From NCBI GenBank assembly GCA_036747295.1, contig DAIOCN010000016.1, positions 1 to 64,000 of the forward strand: a stretch of DNA of 64,000 nt, in the 5' to 3' direction. Positions 16,036-23,447 of this stretch are shown here, piece after piece. This stretch comes from UBA4736 sp002404015 (lineage in GTDB: Bacteria; Chloroflexota; Dormibacteria; Dormibacterales; Dormibacteraceae). Positions within the stretch are counted from its first letter, which is position 1, and every line of letters begins with the position of its first letter. The notes beneath the pieces are model-generated. The model was not told the DNA's origin, made no database searches, and was given only the letters and a program-made list of their open reading frames with translations. Both the position numbers and the translations under genes were made by a program.

Positions 16036-18303
16036 TCAGGAGGGCCAGTAGGAATCGAACCCATTGATCAGCTGGCGGGCAATTTCCCCAACCGGCAGCT
16101 GACTCGTCGCCGATCCGGCAGTTGCCCGGGGATCGGCAAGAGGGGGCTGAGCTCCTTGACTCCCGGCGCTCGGCGCGACTGTCGCTGGGTGGCGGGGCCC
16201 TGAGCCGCTGGGCGCGGAGTGAGCCGCGGAACCGAGCGGCGCTGAATTTTTCGGTGGCGCCTGCGCCGCGGGACTGGGCGTCGCCGGACTCACCGCTGGA
16301 GCCTGCGCCACGGGACTGGGCGTCGCCGGACTCACCGCTGGAGCCTGCGCCACGGGACTGCGCAGGCTTCCGATGACCACCCGGCCGCCCTGGTCCACGG
16401 CGACGCAAAGGCTGCTGCTGGGACAGGACACGCCGGTCAGGAAGTTGGAGCCGTCCACATTCGTCAGCGTCCAGTCCGCCGCCCCCCCGGTGGGGTTGCT
16501 GGAGGTGAGGACGTTGCCGCCCTGATCCACGGCGACGCAGAAGCTGTTGCTGGGACAGGACACGCCTGACAGAGCATTGGAGACATCCACGTTGGTCAGC
16601 GTCCAGGCCCCCGGCCCCCCGGTGGGATTGCTGGAGGTGACCACGTTGCCGCCGCCGTCCACGGCGACGCAGAGGCTGCTGCTGGAACAGGACACGCCGG
16701 TCATGAAGTTGGCCCCGACCACGTTGGTCACCGCCCAGGCCCCAGCCCCCCCGGTGGGGTTGCTTGAGGTCACCACGTTGCCGCTGCCGTCCACGGCGAC
16801 GCAGAGGCCGCTGCTGGGGCAGGACACGCCGAACAGACCATTGGAGCCGACTATGTGGGCCACCGTCCAGGCCCCCGCCCCCCCGGTGGGGTTGGTGGAG
16901 GTGATCACGTTGCCGCTGCCGTCGACGGCGACGCAGAGGGCGCTGCTGGGACAGGACACTGCGTTCAGGACGTTGGAGCCGTCGACGCTGGCCACCGTCC
17001 ACGCCGCCGCGCCCCCGGTGGGGTTGCTGGAGGTGACCACGTTGCCGAGGTTCTTCGTGCCCACGGCGACGCAGAGGCCGCTGCTGGGACAGGACACTCC
17101 GAACAGGGAATCGGCCCCGGCCACGTTGCTCACCGTCCAGGCCGCCGACCCCCCAGTGGGGTCGCTGGAGGTGATCACGTTGTCGCTCTGGTCCACCGCG
17201 ACACAGAGGCCGCTGCTCGGACAGGACACTGCGTTCAGGACGTTGGAGCCGTCGACGTTGGTCACCGTCCAGGCGGACGCGCCGCCCGTGGGGTTGCTGG
17301 AGGTGACCACGTTGCCGAAATTGTCAACGGCGACGCAGAGCGCGCTGCTAGGACAGGACACGCCCTCCAGGATGTTGCCGCCGTCCACCGCGGCTGCGGT
17401 CCAGGCCGCCGCCCCCCCGGTGGGATTGGTCGAGGTGAACACGTGGGCGGGGCCGTCCACGGCGACGCAGAGGCTGGTGCTCGGACAGGACACCCCGGAC
17501 AGGACCTGGGAGCCCACGTTGGTCACCGTCCAGCCCGCCGCCCCCCCGGTGAGGTTTGTGGCGGTGACCACGTTGCCGAGCTCGTCCACCGCGACGCAGA
17601 GGCCGCTGCTGGGGCAGGACACACCCAACAGGAAGTTGGCGCCGTCCACATTGGCCACCGTCCAGGCCGCCGCTCCCCCGGTGGGGTTCGTGGAGGTGAC
17701 CACGTTGCCGCTGCTGTCCACTGCGACGCACAGGCTGCTGCTGGGACAAGAGACGCCGAACAGTCCGTTCGAACCGTCCACGTGGGCCGCGGTCCAGGCC
17801 GCATTCCCCCCGGTGGGGTTCGTGGAGGTGATCACGAAACCGCCTTCGGCCACGGCGACGCAGAGGCCGGCGCTGGGACAGGACACGCCGTGCAGGGAGC
17901 CGGGCGCGGCGTTTTGGGCCACCGTCCAGGCCGCCGCCCCCCCGGTGGGGTTGGTGGACGTCACCACGTTGGCCTTCCCGTCCACGGCGACGCAGAGGCC
18001 GCTGGTGGGACAGGACACGCCTGACATGAAGTTGGGACCGTCCACGTGGGTCACGGTCCAGGCCGCCGCCCCCCCGGTGGGGTTTGTGGAGGTGACCACG
18101 TTCCCGTTCTGGTCCACGGCGACGCAGAGGCCGCTGCTGGGACAGGAAACGCCTGAGATGAAGTTGGCGAAGAACGGCGGCTGGTGGTCGACGAGCACCG
18201 GTGCCGACCATATCAACGGAGAGCCGGCTGCCAGGGCCACCGGGCTCACGAGTGCGAACCCTGCCGCCAACAGGGCGGCGCAGAGCACCACACACCGCCG
18301 CAT
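16036..18303 (-). CDS. Secreted protein with about 13.5 tandem 44-residue repeats
   Basis: 755 residues from the ATG ending at 18303. The frame is open 87 bases further upstream, but this start places a Sec signal peptide first (MRRCVVLCAALLAAGF...ALAAG). Thirteen full repeats and one partial follow. The consensus is GVSCPSSGLCVAVDxxGNVV then TSTNPTGGAAAWTVxxVDGSNxL. Each has two Cys nine residues apart in the segment SCPSSGLCVAV, probably a disulfide. The repeats resemble Asp-box/PQQ-like propeller blades, but I cannot name the family with certainty. The C terminus is low-complexity, with SPVAQAPAVSPATP in tandem. The repeats lie at about 16370-18170. No catalytic site is visible. A cell-surface or extracellular binding role is likely. 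Confidence 0.82.
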   Translation of the reverse strand: MRRCVVLCAALLAAGFALVSPVALAAGSPLIWSAPVLVDHQPPFFANFISGVSCPSSGLCVAVDQNGNVVTSTNPTGGAAAWTVTHVDGPNFMSGVSCPTSGLCVAVDGKANVVTSTNPTGGAAAWTVAQNAAPGSLHGVSCPSAGLCVAVAEGGFVITSTNPTGGNAAWTAAHVDGSNGLFGVSCPSSSLCVAVDSSGNVVTSTNPTGGAAAWTVANVDGANFLLGVSCPSSGLCVAVDELGNVVTATNLTGGAAGWTVTNVGSQVLSGVSCPSTSLCVAVDGPAHVFTSTNPTGGAAAWTAAAVDGGNILEGVSCPSSALCVAVDNFGNVVTSSNPTGGASAWTVTNVDGSNVLNAVSCPSSGLCVAVDQSDNVITSSDPTGGSAAWTVSNVAGADSLFGVSCPSSGLCVAVGTKNLGNVVTSSNPTGGAAAWTVASVDGSNVLNAVSCPSSALCVAVDGSGNVITSTNPTGGAGAWTVAHIVGSNGLFGVSCPSSGLCVAVDGSGNVVTSSNPTGGAGAWAVTNVVGANFMTGVSCSSSSLCVAVDGGGNVVTSSNPTGGPGAWTLTNVDVSNALSGVSCPSNSFCVAVDQGGNVLTSSNPTGGAADWTLTNVDGSNFLTGVSCPSSSLCVAVDQGGRVVIGSLRSPVAQAPAVSPATPSPVAQAPAVSPATPSPAAQAPPKNSAPLGSAAHSAPSGSGPRHPATVAPSAGSQGAQPPLADPRATAGSATSQLPVGEIARQLINGFDSYWPS

Positions 18304-18513
18304 CACCGGTTCATCTTCCTTGGCTCTCCCTTTGACGACGGATGGCCGCACCGGTGTGCCGCGCGCCAGTGTACGTGGTATCGGCCGCACCCTGTGGTGA
18401 AGCCTCGCCGGCGCGCCGCTGACAGGCGAAGCCGGTCTGCCGCGGGGTCGTCTGCCTCGACAGCCTCGCGCGTCTTCTTAATGGACGCTGAGGCCAATCC
18501 GTCCAAGGGCATG

Positions 18514-18544
18514 AAAAAGGGCGGTTCCGCATTCGAAACCGCCC
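18514..18544 (-). terminator. Rho-independent terminator of the 18575-18877 gene
   Basis: On the minus strand GGGCGGTT (18544-18537) pairs with AACCGCCC (18526-18519) around a 10-base loop, followed by TTTTT (18518-18514). It lies 31 bases after the stop codon of the small gene. Confidence 0.88.
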
Positions 18545-18574
18545 GACGTGCTTGCCGAAAGTAGCCGGCTTTGT

Positions 18575-18877
18575 CTATTCGTCCTCGATCTGGTTGAACA
18601 TCAGGCTGTCCTGGATCTCGTACAGGGCGTCCATCGCCTCGGTGACCGACGACAGCCTCGGCTGCTGGGCGACTACCTCGGAGCCGGCGATCAGCTCGTC
18701 CAGGGCACTGGCGAGCGGACGCGGCATCACGTTCTGGTCGGCCAGGTTCAGCATCTCCAGCTCGTTCAGAAGCTGGTCGATGTAGCGCATCTTGTTGCGC
18801 CGGGCGTACTTGGATTCGCGCTCCACCCGGCCCTGCGCTACGACTGTGTCGATTGCTACGCAGGCTTCCTCGATCAT
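18575..18877 (-). CDS. Small conserved-looking acidic protein, unknown function
   Basis: 100 residues, mostly predicted helical (RNKMRYIDQLLNELEMLNLADQ; SVTEAMDALYEIQDSLMFNQ). No cysteines beyond one near the N terminus, no membrane segment and no recognised family. The ATG at 18877 has a clear ribosome binding site (AGGAG, 8 bases upstream). It is bounded by a strong promoter (-35 TTGACA, 16-base gap, -10 TAAACT) and a Rho-independent terminator, so it is a well-defined single-gene transcript. It is divergent from the SufR-like regulator, which could control it. The well-made promoter suggests high expression. Function is not known. Confidence 0.85.
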   Translation of the reverse strand: MIEEACVAIDTVVAQGRVERESKYARRNKMRYIDQLLNELEMLNLADQNVMPRPLASALDELIAGSEVVAQQPRLSSVTEAMDALYEIQDSLMFNQIEDE

Positions 18878-18919
18878 CTTCGCTCCTGTTGCGGCTCTTC
18901 TCTTTGCTTAGACGACCCC

Positions 18920-18947
18920 AGTTTACGAACGCTCGTTTTTTTGTCAA
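18920..18947 (-). promoter_or_regulatory. Sigma-70-type promoter for the 18575-18877 gene
   Basis: On the minus strand -35 TTGACA (18947-18942), 16-base spacer with an A6 run, and -10 TAAACT (18925-18920). The spacer contains AACGAGCGTT (inverted 4-base arms), which could be an operator. The start codon lies 43 bases downstream. Confidence 0.75.
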
Positions 18948-19016
18948 GGCAGTACTTGAATAAATCCCCTCAGTGGGTCCGACGGCTGTGCTAAGCTCCC
19001 GCCAGCCAAGCCGGAT

Positions 19017-19664
19017 ATGCCTTCACTGATCGCCGGCCGCTCGACTCGGATGGAGGTCCTGGAGCTCCTGCGCCGCAAACAGGCGGCCAGCGCCGAGGCG
19101 ATCAGCGCCGAGCTGGGGATCACGCCCAACGCCGTGCGGCAGCATCTCACCAATCTGGAGCGCGACGGCCTTGTCAAGAGCGAGCCCGTCCGGCACAAGC
19201 GGGGCCGGCCCTCCCTTCTCTTCTCCCTCACCGAGCGCGCCGACGCGTCCTTCCCCAAGCGCTACGGACAGCTGGCCACCATGGTCCTGACCGAAGTCCA
19301 GGAGATGGGCGGCCCGAAGGCGCTGGACGAGATCTTCAGAAGGGTCGCGCTCCGGCATGCGGAGTCGGTGCGCCAGGACATGGAGGGTCTCAGCTTCGAC
19401 GACAAGCTGAAGCGGCTGGTGGCCTGGATCGGCCGGGCCGGCACCCTCGCCGAGAGCGAGGACACCCCGGACGGCGTCCGCGTCACCATCCACAACTGCC
19501 CCTTCCGGAACACCGCGCTCAAGTTCCCCCAGGTCTGCACCATCACCCCCCACCTGATCAACGACCTGCTCGGCGCTCCCGTCTCGCAGGCCGAGTCGAT
19601 CCACCGCCGCGACCCCTACTGCTCTTTCCTTGTCGAGCGGCCCGAGCCCTCTCCCGGCGCTTAG
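19017..19664 (+). CDS. SufR-like helix-turn-helix regulator
   Basis: 215 residues. The N-terminal winged helix spans about 1-75: MEVLELLRRKQAASAEAISAELGITPNAVRQHLTNLERDGLVKSEPVRHKRGRPSLLFSLT, an ArsR/SufR-type DNA-binding fold. The C-terminal half contains three cysteines in HNCPFRN, QVCTITP and YCSFLV, a pattern expected for binding an iron-sulfur cluster as in SufR. No suf gene lies nearby, so the target is not obvious. The likely target is the divergent small gene or the downstream epimerase and exonuclease genes. Its 3' end overlaps the next gene by 35 bases. The call is by motif; the cluster is inferred. Confidence 0.8.
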   Translation: MPSLIAGRSTRMEVLELLRRKQAASAEAISAELGITPNAVRQHLTNLERDGLVKSEPVRHKRGRPSLLFSLTERADASFPKRYGQLATMVLTEVQEMGGPKALDEIFRRVALRHAESVRQDMEGLSFDDKLKRLVAWIGRAGTLAESEDTPDGVRVTIHNCPFRNTALKFPQVCTITPHLINDLLGAPVSQAESIHRRDPYCSFLVERPEPSPGA

Positions 19665-20331
19665 CAGCGCCCAGGTCCGCGAGGTGGACCGCCTCTGCGC
19701 CGGCCGCTTCCGCCTGCCGGTGGAGTGGCTGATGGAGGCGGCCGGCTGGCAGGTCGCGCGCCACTGCCGGGGCCAGACGTATGTGGTCTGCGGCAGGGGC
19801 AACAACGGCGGGGACGGGCTGGCGGCCGCCCGCCACCTCCATCGCTGGGGCCGGCTGGCCGGCGTGGCCTGCCTCGACGCCTGGGCCCTCTCCGGTCCGG
19901 CCCGGCTGGAGGCCGACGCGCTGACCGCCCTGGGGGTGACGGTTGCGTCGGAGCCTGACTTCACCGACTCTCAGGTGGTGGTCGACGCCATCTTCGGGAC
20001 CGGGCTCTCCCGCCCCGCCGAGGGTCGGGCCGCCGGCTGGATCGAGGCGGTCAACGCCAGCGGGCGGCGGGTGGTCGCGGTCGACGTCCCCTCGGGCCTG
20101 GACGCCGACACCGGCCTGGCCGGCGGGCCGGCGGTCCGCGCGACGCTGACTGTGACCCTGGGCCTCCCCAAGCCGGGGCTGCTGGCCGGCGAGGGCGCCG
20201 TCCTGGCCGGCGAGGTCTGGGTGGCCGACATCGGCGTCCCCTTGGAGGCCTATCGCGAGCTCGGCCTGGAGGTGCCGGCCCACCTCTTCTCCATTCATGA
20301 CCGGGTTCAGCTCTCAGCGGTCCGCCTGTGA
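19630..20331 (+). CDS. nnrE: NAD(P)H-hydrate epimerase, YjeF N-terminal domain only
   Basis: 233 residues. The family opening LSSAQVREVDRL is present, then VVCGRGNNGGDGLAAARHLH (nucleotide-binding GNNGGDG loop), VDAIFGTGL, and VAVDVPSGLDADTG. The enzyme epimerises R- and S-forms of hydrated NADH/NADPH, letting a partner dehydratase repair them. Many bacterial proteins are fused to a C-terminal dehydratase domain (NnrD). Here it ends after the epimerase domain, so NnrD must be elsewhere. The start (TTG 19630) is chosen so that the N-terminal family motif is kept, overlapping the regulator gene by 35 bases. The stop overlaps the next gene's GTG by 4 bases. Confidence 0.88.
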   Translation: MSSGPSPLPALSSAQVREVDRLCAGRFRLPVEWLMEAAGWQVARHCRGQTYVVCGRGNNGGDGLAAARHLHRWGRLAGVACLDAWALSGPARLEADALTALGVTVASEPDFTDSQVVVDAIFGTGLSRPAEGRAAGWIEAVNASGRRVVAVDVPSGLDADTGLAGGPAVRATLTVTLGLPKPGLLAGEGAVLAGEVWVADIGVPLEAYRELGLEVPAHLFSIHDRVQLSAVRL

Positions 20332-21293
20332 CCCGGGAAGTCACCTGGGACAGGGGGATCTCGCTGGCCGGGCACGGCCTCTGGCTGGACCCCCTGGTCG
20401 TGCGGGAGCTGGCGTTCGTGTCGCACGCCCACTCCGACCACGCCCGGCGCCACAAGCTGGCGCTCATGACGGCGCCCACCCTGGGCCTGCTGCCGGGACC
20501 CCGGCGGCCGCGCCAGACTCGCCTCGTCCCTCTCGACCGCCCCGTCCCGGTGGGTGACGCCATGCTGACCCTGGTCGACGCCGGCCACATGCTGGGCTCG
20601 GCCCAGCTGCTCTTCGAACACGGCGGCGCCCGCCTGCTGTACACGGGCGACCTCAAGCTGAGACGAGGCTGGCAGCGCCCCGACACCGAGATCCCGGCGG
20701 TCGAGGTCCTGGTCGTCGAGAGCACCTACGGCCTCCCCCACTTCCGGTTCCCCGACCCCGACACAGTCGTCGAGGCGATCGCGATGTGGTGCCGGAAGGC
20801 CCTCGACGCCCGGGTTACGCCAGTCCTGCTGGCCCACGCCCTGGGCAAGGCCCAGGAGGTGATGCTGGCGCTGGCCCAGTACGGCTTCCGCTTTGCGCTC
20901 GAGGAGCGCTGCGTTCCCTTCGCCCGCGCCTACGAGCAGTCGGGTGTCCAGCTTCCCGACTGGATCGAGCTTGGCGAGGACGTCGAGGGCCGGGTGGTGG
21001 TCGCGCCGCCCGCCGGGAAGGATGCCGTCAGGCGCCTGGGGCGGTATCGGGCCGCGCTGGTTTCGGGGTGGGCCTGCGACCCCCACTTCTGGCGCCTTTT
21101 CGGGGCCGACCTGGCGTTCCCTTTTTCCGACCACTGCGACTTCAACGAGCTGCTGGAGGTGGTCAAGCGCTCGGGCGCAGACCAGGTTTACACGGTCCAC
21201 GGCTTCGCCGAGGACTTCGCCCGGCACCTGAAGCGGCGCGGCGTCCGCGCGCACGCCCTCCACACGACTGAGCAGCTCGCCTTCGCCCTTTAG
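20328..21293 (+). CDS. Ligase-associated MBL-fold DNA exonuclease
   Basis: 321 residues, a beta-lactamase/beta-CASP-like nuclease. The metal-binding HAHSDH is at about 33-38, then AGHMLGSAQ, LLYTGDL, and a later SDHCDFNEL. This is the pattern of the bacterial ligase-associated exonuclease family. The nearby ATP-dependent DNA ligase (about 2 kb downstream on the same strand) supports the assignment. The third usual partner, a ligase-associated Lhr-type helicase, is absent from the window. Start is GTG 20328, overlapping the epimerase stop by 4 bases. Function in DNA end repair is inferred from the family and context. Confidence 0.85.
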   Translation: MTREVTWDRGISLAGHGLWLDPLVVRELAFVSHAHSDHARRHKLALMTAPTLGLLPGPRRPRQTRLVPLDRPVPVGDAMLTLVDAGHMLGSAQLLFEHGGARLLYTGDLKLRRGWQRPDTEIPAVEVLVVESTYGLPHFRFPDPDTVVEAIAMWCRKALDARVTPVLLAHALGKAQEVMLALAQYGFRFALEERCVPFARAYEQSGVQLPDWIELGEDVEGRVVVAPPAGKDAVRRLGRYRAALVSGWACDPHFWRLFGADLAFPFSDHCDFNELLEVVKRSGADQVYTVHGFAEDFARHLKRRGVRAHALHTTEQLAFAL

Positions 21294-21360
21294 CGCGCTC
21301 GCGAGCCGCTACGAGCGGCTGCGGCCCCTGAATGCCAATGACCGCACGCGCCTCCGTCTG

Positions 21361-22017
21361 ATGCTCGAACGCTGCCCCCTGCCGCCGCGACCCGCCATCC
21401 TGGAGGTCGGCTGCGGAACCGGAAAGCTGCTGCGCGAAGCCGCCCGGCAGGCCGGCGCCGGCGCGGCGGTCGGCGTGGACCCGGAGCCGGCGATGCGGGC
21501 GCAGGCCACCGGGCTGGACGTGCGGGAGGGTCGGGCCGAGCGGCTGCCCCTGGACTCCGGCTGCTGCGACCTGGCGTTCTGCTCCCTCGCCTTCCACTGG
21601 GTCTCGGACAAGCCGGCGGCCGCCGGCGAGCTGTGGCGCGTGCTGCGGCCTGGCGGCTGGGCGGCGATCTGGACGCTCACCCCGGAACACGTGCACGGCT
21701 TCCACCTGAACCGCTACTTTCCATCTCTGCCCGCCGTGGACCTGGCCCGCTTCGAGGCCCCCGAGCTCTGGATGGCCCAGCTGGCGGCGGCCGGCCTGCG
21801 GCCGGTGCTGGAGCAGCAGCTGGTCCAGACGCGGGTCACAAGCGGCGGCCGCCTGGCGGCCGCCGTCCGCCAGCGCTTCATCTCCACGCTCTCACTGCTC
21901 CCCGAAGCCGAGTTCCAGGCCGGGGCGGCGGAGCTGGAGGCGGAGGCCGCCGGCGACCCCGGCCGGCGCGTCAGCTACCCCCAGACCTGGTGCCTGATCT
22001 GGGCTGCCCGGCAGTGA
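21361..22017 (+). CDS. Class I SAM-dependent methyltransferase
   Basis: 218 residues from ATG 21361. Motif I ILEVGCGTGKLLREAA and the following acidic strand VGVDPEPAM, then LAFCSLAFHWVSD, fit a methyltransferase-11-type Rossmann fold binding S-adenosylmethionine. The acceptor is unknown. The same frame remains open upstream and reads SALASRYERLRPLNANDRTRLRL, which resembles the normal N terminus of the fold, but it contains no ATG, GTG or TTG. The true start may be a rare CTG codon or the frame may have lost its start. It follows the exonuclease gene directly. Confidence 0.82.
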   Translation: MLERCPLPPRPAILEVGCGTGKLLREAARQAGAGAAVGVDPEPAMRAQATGLDVREGRAERLPLDSGCCDLAFCSLAFHWVSDKPAAAGELWRVLRPGGWAAIWTLTPEHVHGFHLNRYFPSLPAVDLARFEAPELWMAQLAAAGLRPVLEQQLVQTRVTSGGRLAAAVRQRFISTLSLLPEAEFQAGAAELEAEAAGDPGRRVSYPQTWCLIWAARQ

Positions 22018-22036
22018 ACTCCCCCGATGAGCTCGC

Positions 22037-22384
22037 TTAGCGGAAGGCCCAGCCCGCTCGCGTCATGGCCTGCCGCAAGCCGCCGTCGGCGGCCGCCTTA
22101 CGCGAGAGCTCTGAGAGCAGGCTGTCCACCCACTGGGCGGCGCCGCGGTCCGGGGTGAGCGCGAGGCCGGCCCTGCCCAGGCGCGCCCGGTGCTCGCCGC
22201 TCCTGAGCTCCCTGACCGGACCCTTGCGCACCAGCCCGCGCCGTTTGACGTCGATCCCGGGCAGGCTGCCCGCCAGGTAGTCGAGCAGCCCGCCCAGCTC
22301 GGTCCCGGCGCCGAGGGGCGAGTGGCAGAAGACGCAGACGCCGTGCATCGGCAGCGAGGGCGCCCGGCAGACCTGGCAGGTCAC
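22037..22384 (-). CDS. Small zinc-ribbon protein
   Basis: 115 residues. MTCQVCRAPSLPMHGVCVFCHSPLGAG carries two CxxC pairs (C3, C6; C17, C20), a zinc ribbon. The remainder is helical and basic (KRRGLVRKGPVRELRSGEHRARLGRAGL). It is encoded last in a small operon with the M55 peptidase gene. Its start overlaps that gene's stop by 4 bases (22381-22384). Nucleic acid or protein binding is possible. I do not recognise a family. Confidence 0.7.
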   Translation of the reverse strand: MTCQVCRAPSLPMHGVCVFCHSPLGAGTELGGLLDYLAGSLPGIDVKRRGLVRKGPVRELRSGEHRARLGRAGLALTPDRGAAQWVDSLLSELSRKAAADGGLRQAMTRAGWAFR

Positions 22385-23208
22385 CTGAGGATGACGGTCT
22401 GGCCCAACGCGAGCAGGACCAGCATGCAGCGGAAGACCTCCAGGTAGTCCTCGTGGGCGAAAGCCAGCGTGCGCCCGGCCAGCCGGCGCACTCCCGGCAC
22501 CAGCTCGCCGACGTCCGCCATGGCGGTGTCGTGCACGTCGATCTCCATCTCCACCAGGCCCTCGACCCGGAGCGGGGGGATGTTGTCGAGGCGCTCGATC
22601 GCCCGGCGGGCGCCGGCGCGGATGCGGTCGCGGGCGACCTCAGGGTGGAGCGAGCGCGCGACGTAGCGGCCCATCGACTCCTTGACGACGACGCCCTCGA
22701 CCTCGGTCACGAACTCGTGCATCTCGCAGACCGCCGCCGCGTCGCCGGTGAAGAGCGCTACCGGGCAGCCGAAGTAGCCGCAGACCTGGCCGTTGAGGCT
22801 GCCCTCCGTCTGCCGGACGCCATTGAGGCGGACTTCGCGGGCGACCTTGCTCGAGTACGTGTGGTCGATCACGGCGTCCCGGGCGCCCGCACCGCCGTGG
22901 TAACCGACGAAGAAGGCTGCGTCGAAGCCCGGGCCCATCCCCTGGCACATGTACAGCGCCTTGGGGTACCCGGAGATGAGCTCGGCGGCCGGGTTGAGCT
23001 CCTCCGCCACGAGGTTTCGGGCCTCGGCGTGGGAGTCGTTGACGACGATCTCCTGCGCCCCCGCCTGCAGCGCGCCCTCGATGGCGGCGTTGGCCTCCTG
23101 GGTCATCAGCCTGCGGCAGCGTTCGTAGTCGACCTCGCCCATGCGGCCCTGGTGGGGGTGGACGATGCCGGCCACCCCCTCGATGTCGACCGAGATGAAG
23201 ATCCGCAC
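22381..23208 (-). CDS. M55 family D-aminopeptidase (DppA-like)
   Basis: 275 residues. The N terminus MRIFISVDIEGVAGI supplies the SxDxEG zinc-binding pattern. Downstream are VVNDSHAEARN, FVGYHGGAGA and VIDHTYSSKV, matching the M55 family. A typical length is about 270-280 residues. The enzyme removes D-amino acids from peptides; DppA acts on D-Ala-D-Ala peptides, and the pathway here is likely recycling or breakdown of cell-wall peptides. The active site is complete by eye. The gene lies between the 70-residue Cys protein (12-base gap) and the zinc-ribbon gene. All three appear to form one transcript, so the small proteins may be linked to this enzyme. Confidence 0.9.
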   Translation of the reverse strand: MRIFISVDIEGVAGIVHPHQGRMGEVDYERCRRLMTQEANAAIEGALQAGAQEIVVNDSHAEARNLVAEELNPAAELISGYPKALYMCQGMGPGFDAAFFVGYHGGAGARDAVIDHTYSSKVAREVRLNGVRQTEGSLNGQVCGYFGCPVALFTGDAAAVCEMHEFVTEVEGVVVKESMGRYVARSLHPEVARDRIRAGARRAIERLDNIPPLRVEGLVEMEIDVHDTAMADVGELVPGVRRLAGRTLAFAHEDYLEVFRCMLVLLALGQTVILR

Positions 23209-23219
23209 CCTGCTGCCTT

Positions 23220-23432
23220 TTACTCCGTGTAGCGGCGGATCAGGCCATCCTCGCGGCCCTTCTCCTCCTGGTAGAGGTGGCAGGACTCGTAGTCGCGCAC
23301 GCAGATCGGCGGGCTGTCGCGGAGGCTGAGCTTGCGCTTCGACAGGTGGTCGACGTGGCAGTCGAAGCGGTACACGCGGAGGGGCCCTCGGGTGTCCTTG
23401 ACCAGCAGCTCGAGGTAGGGACAGCGGCGCAC
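23220..23432 (-). CDS. 70-residue four-cysteine protein, unknown
   Basis: A short gene that is easily missed. From GTG (23432-23430) the frame reads MRRCPYLELLVKDTRGPLRV, with Cys at 4, 25, 44 and 51, and ends ...GLIRRYTE. The four Cys with spacings 21, 19 and 7 could bind a metal or iron-sulfur cluster. The residues RFDCHVDHLSKRKLSLRD and PPICVRDYESCHLY look well organised, unlike the low-complexity frames of chance origin. It starts 15 bases from the divergent ligase gene and is 12 bases ahead of the M55 gene, suggesting a common transcript with the latter. The longer frame of the same phase extends into the ligase gene but is less likely. Unknown function. Confidence 0.65.
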   Translation of the reverse strand: MRRCPYLELLVKDTRGPLRVYRFDCHVDHLSKRKLSLRDSPPICVRDYESCHLYQEEKGREDGLIRRYTE

Positions 23433-23447
23433 GTACGATAAGTTACC

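Noticed and set aside
16043..16060. tRNA T-arm-like GGTTCGATTCC on the minus strand
   Set aside because: It encodes NGFDSY at the C terminus of the repeat protein. The flanking bases do not form a good T stem and no acceptor or anticodon arm is found.
16250..16370. Tandem copies of about 42 bp as a possible CRISPR or VNTR
   Set aside because: They encode the SPVAQAPAVSPATP low-complexity tail in frame. There are no unique spacers.
16547..18400. 617-residue plus-strand frame opposite the repeat protein
   Set aside because: Its periodicity mirrors the 132-bp repeat on the other strand. The minus-strand reading has a signal peptide and conserved Cys, so the plus frame is a by-product.
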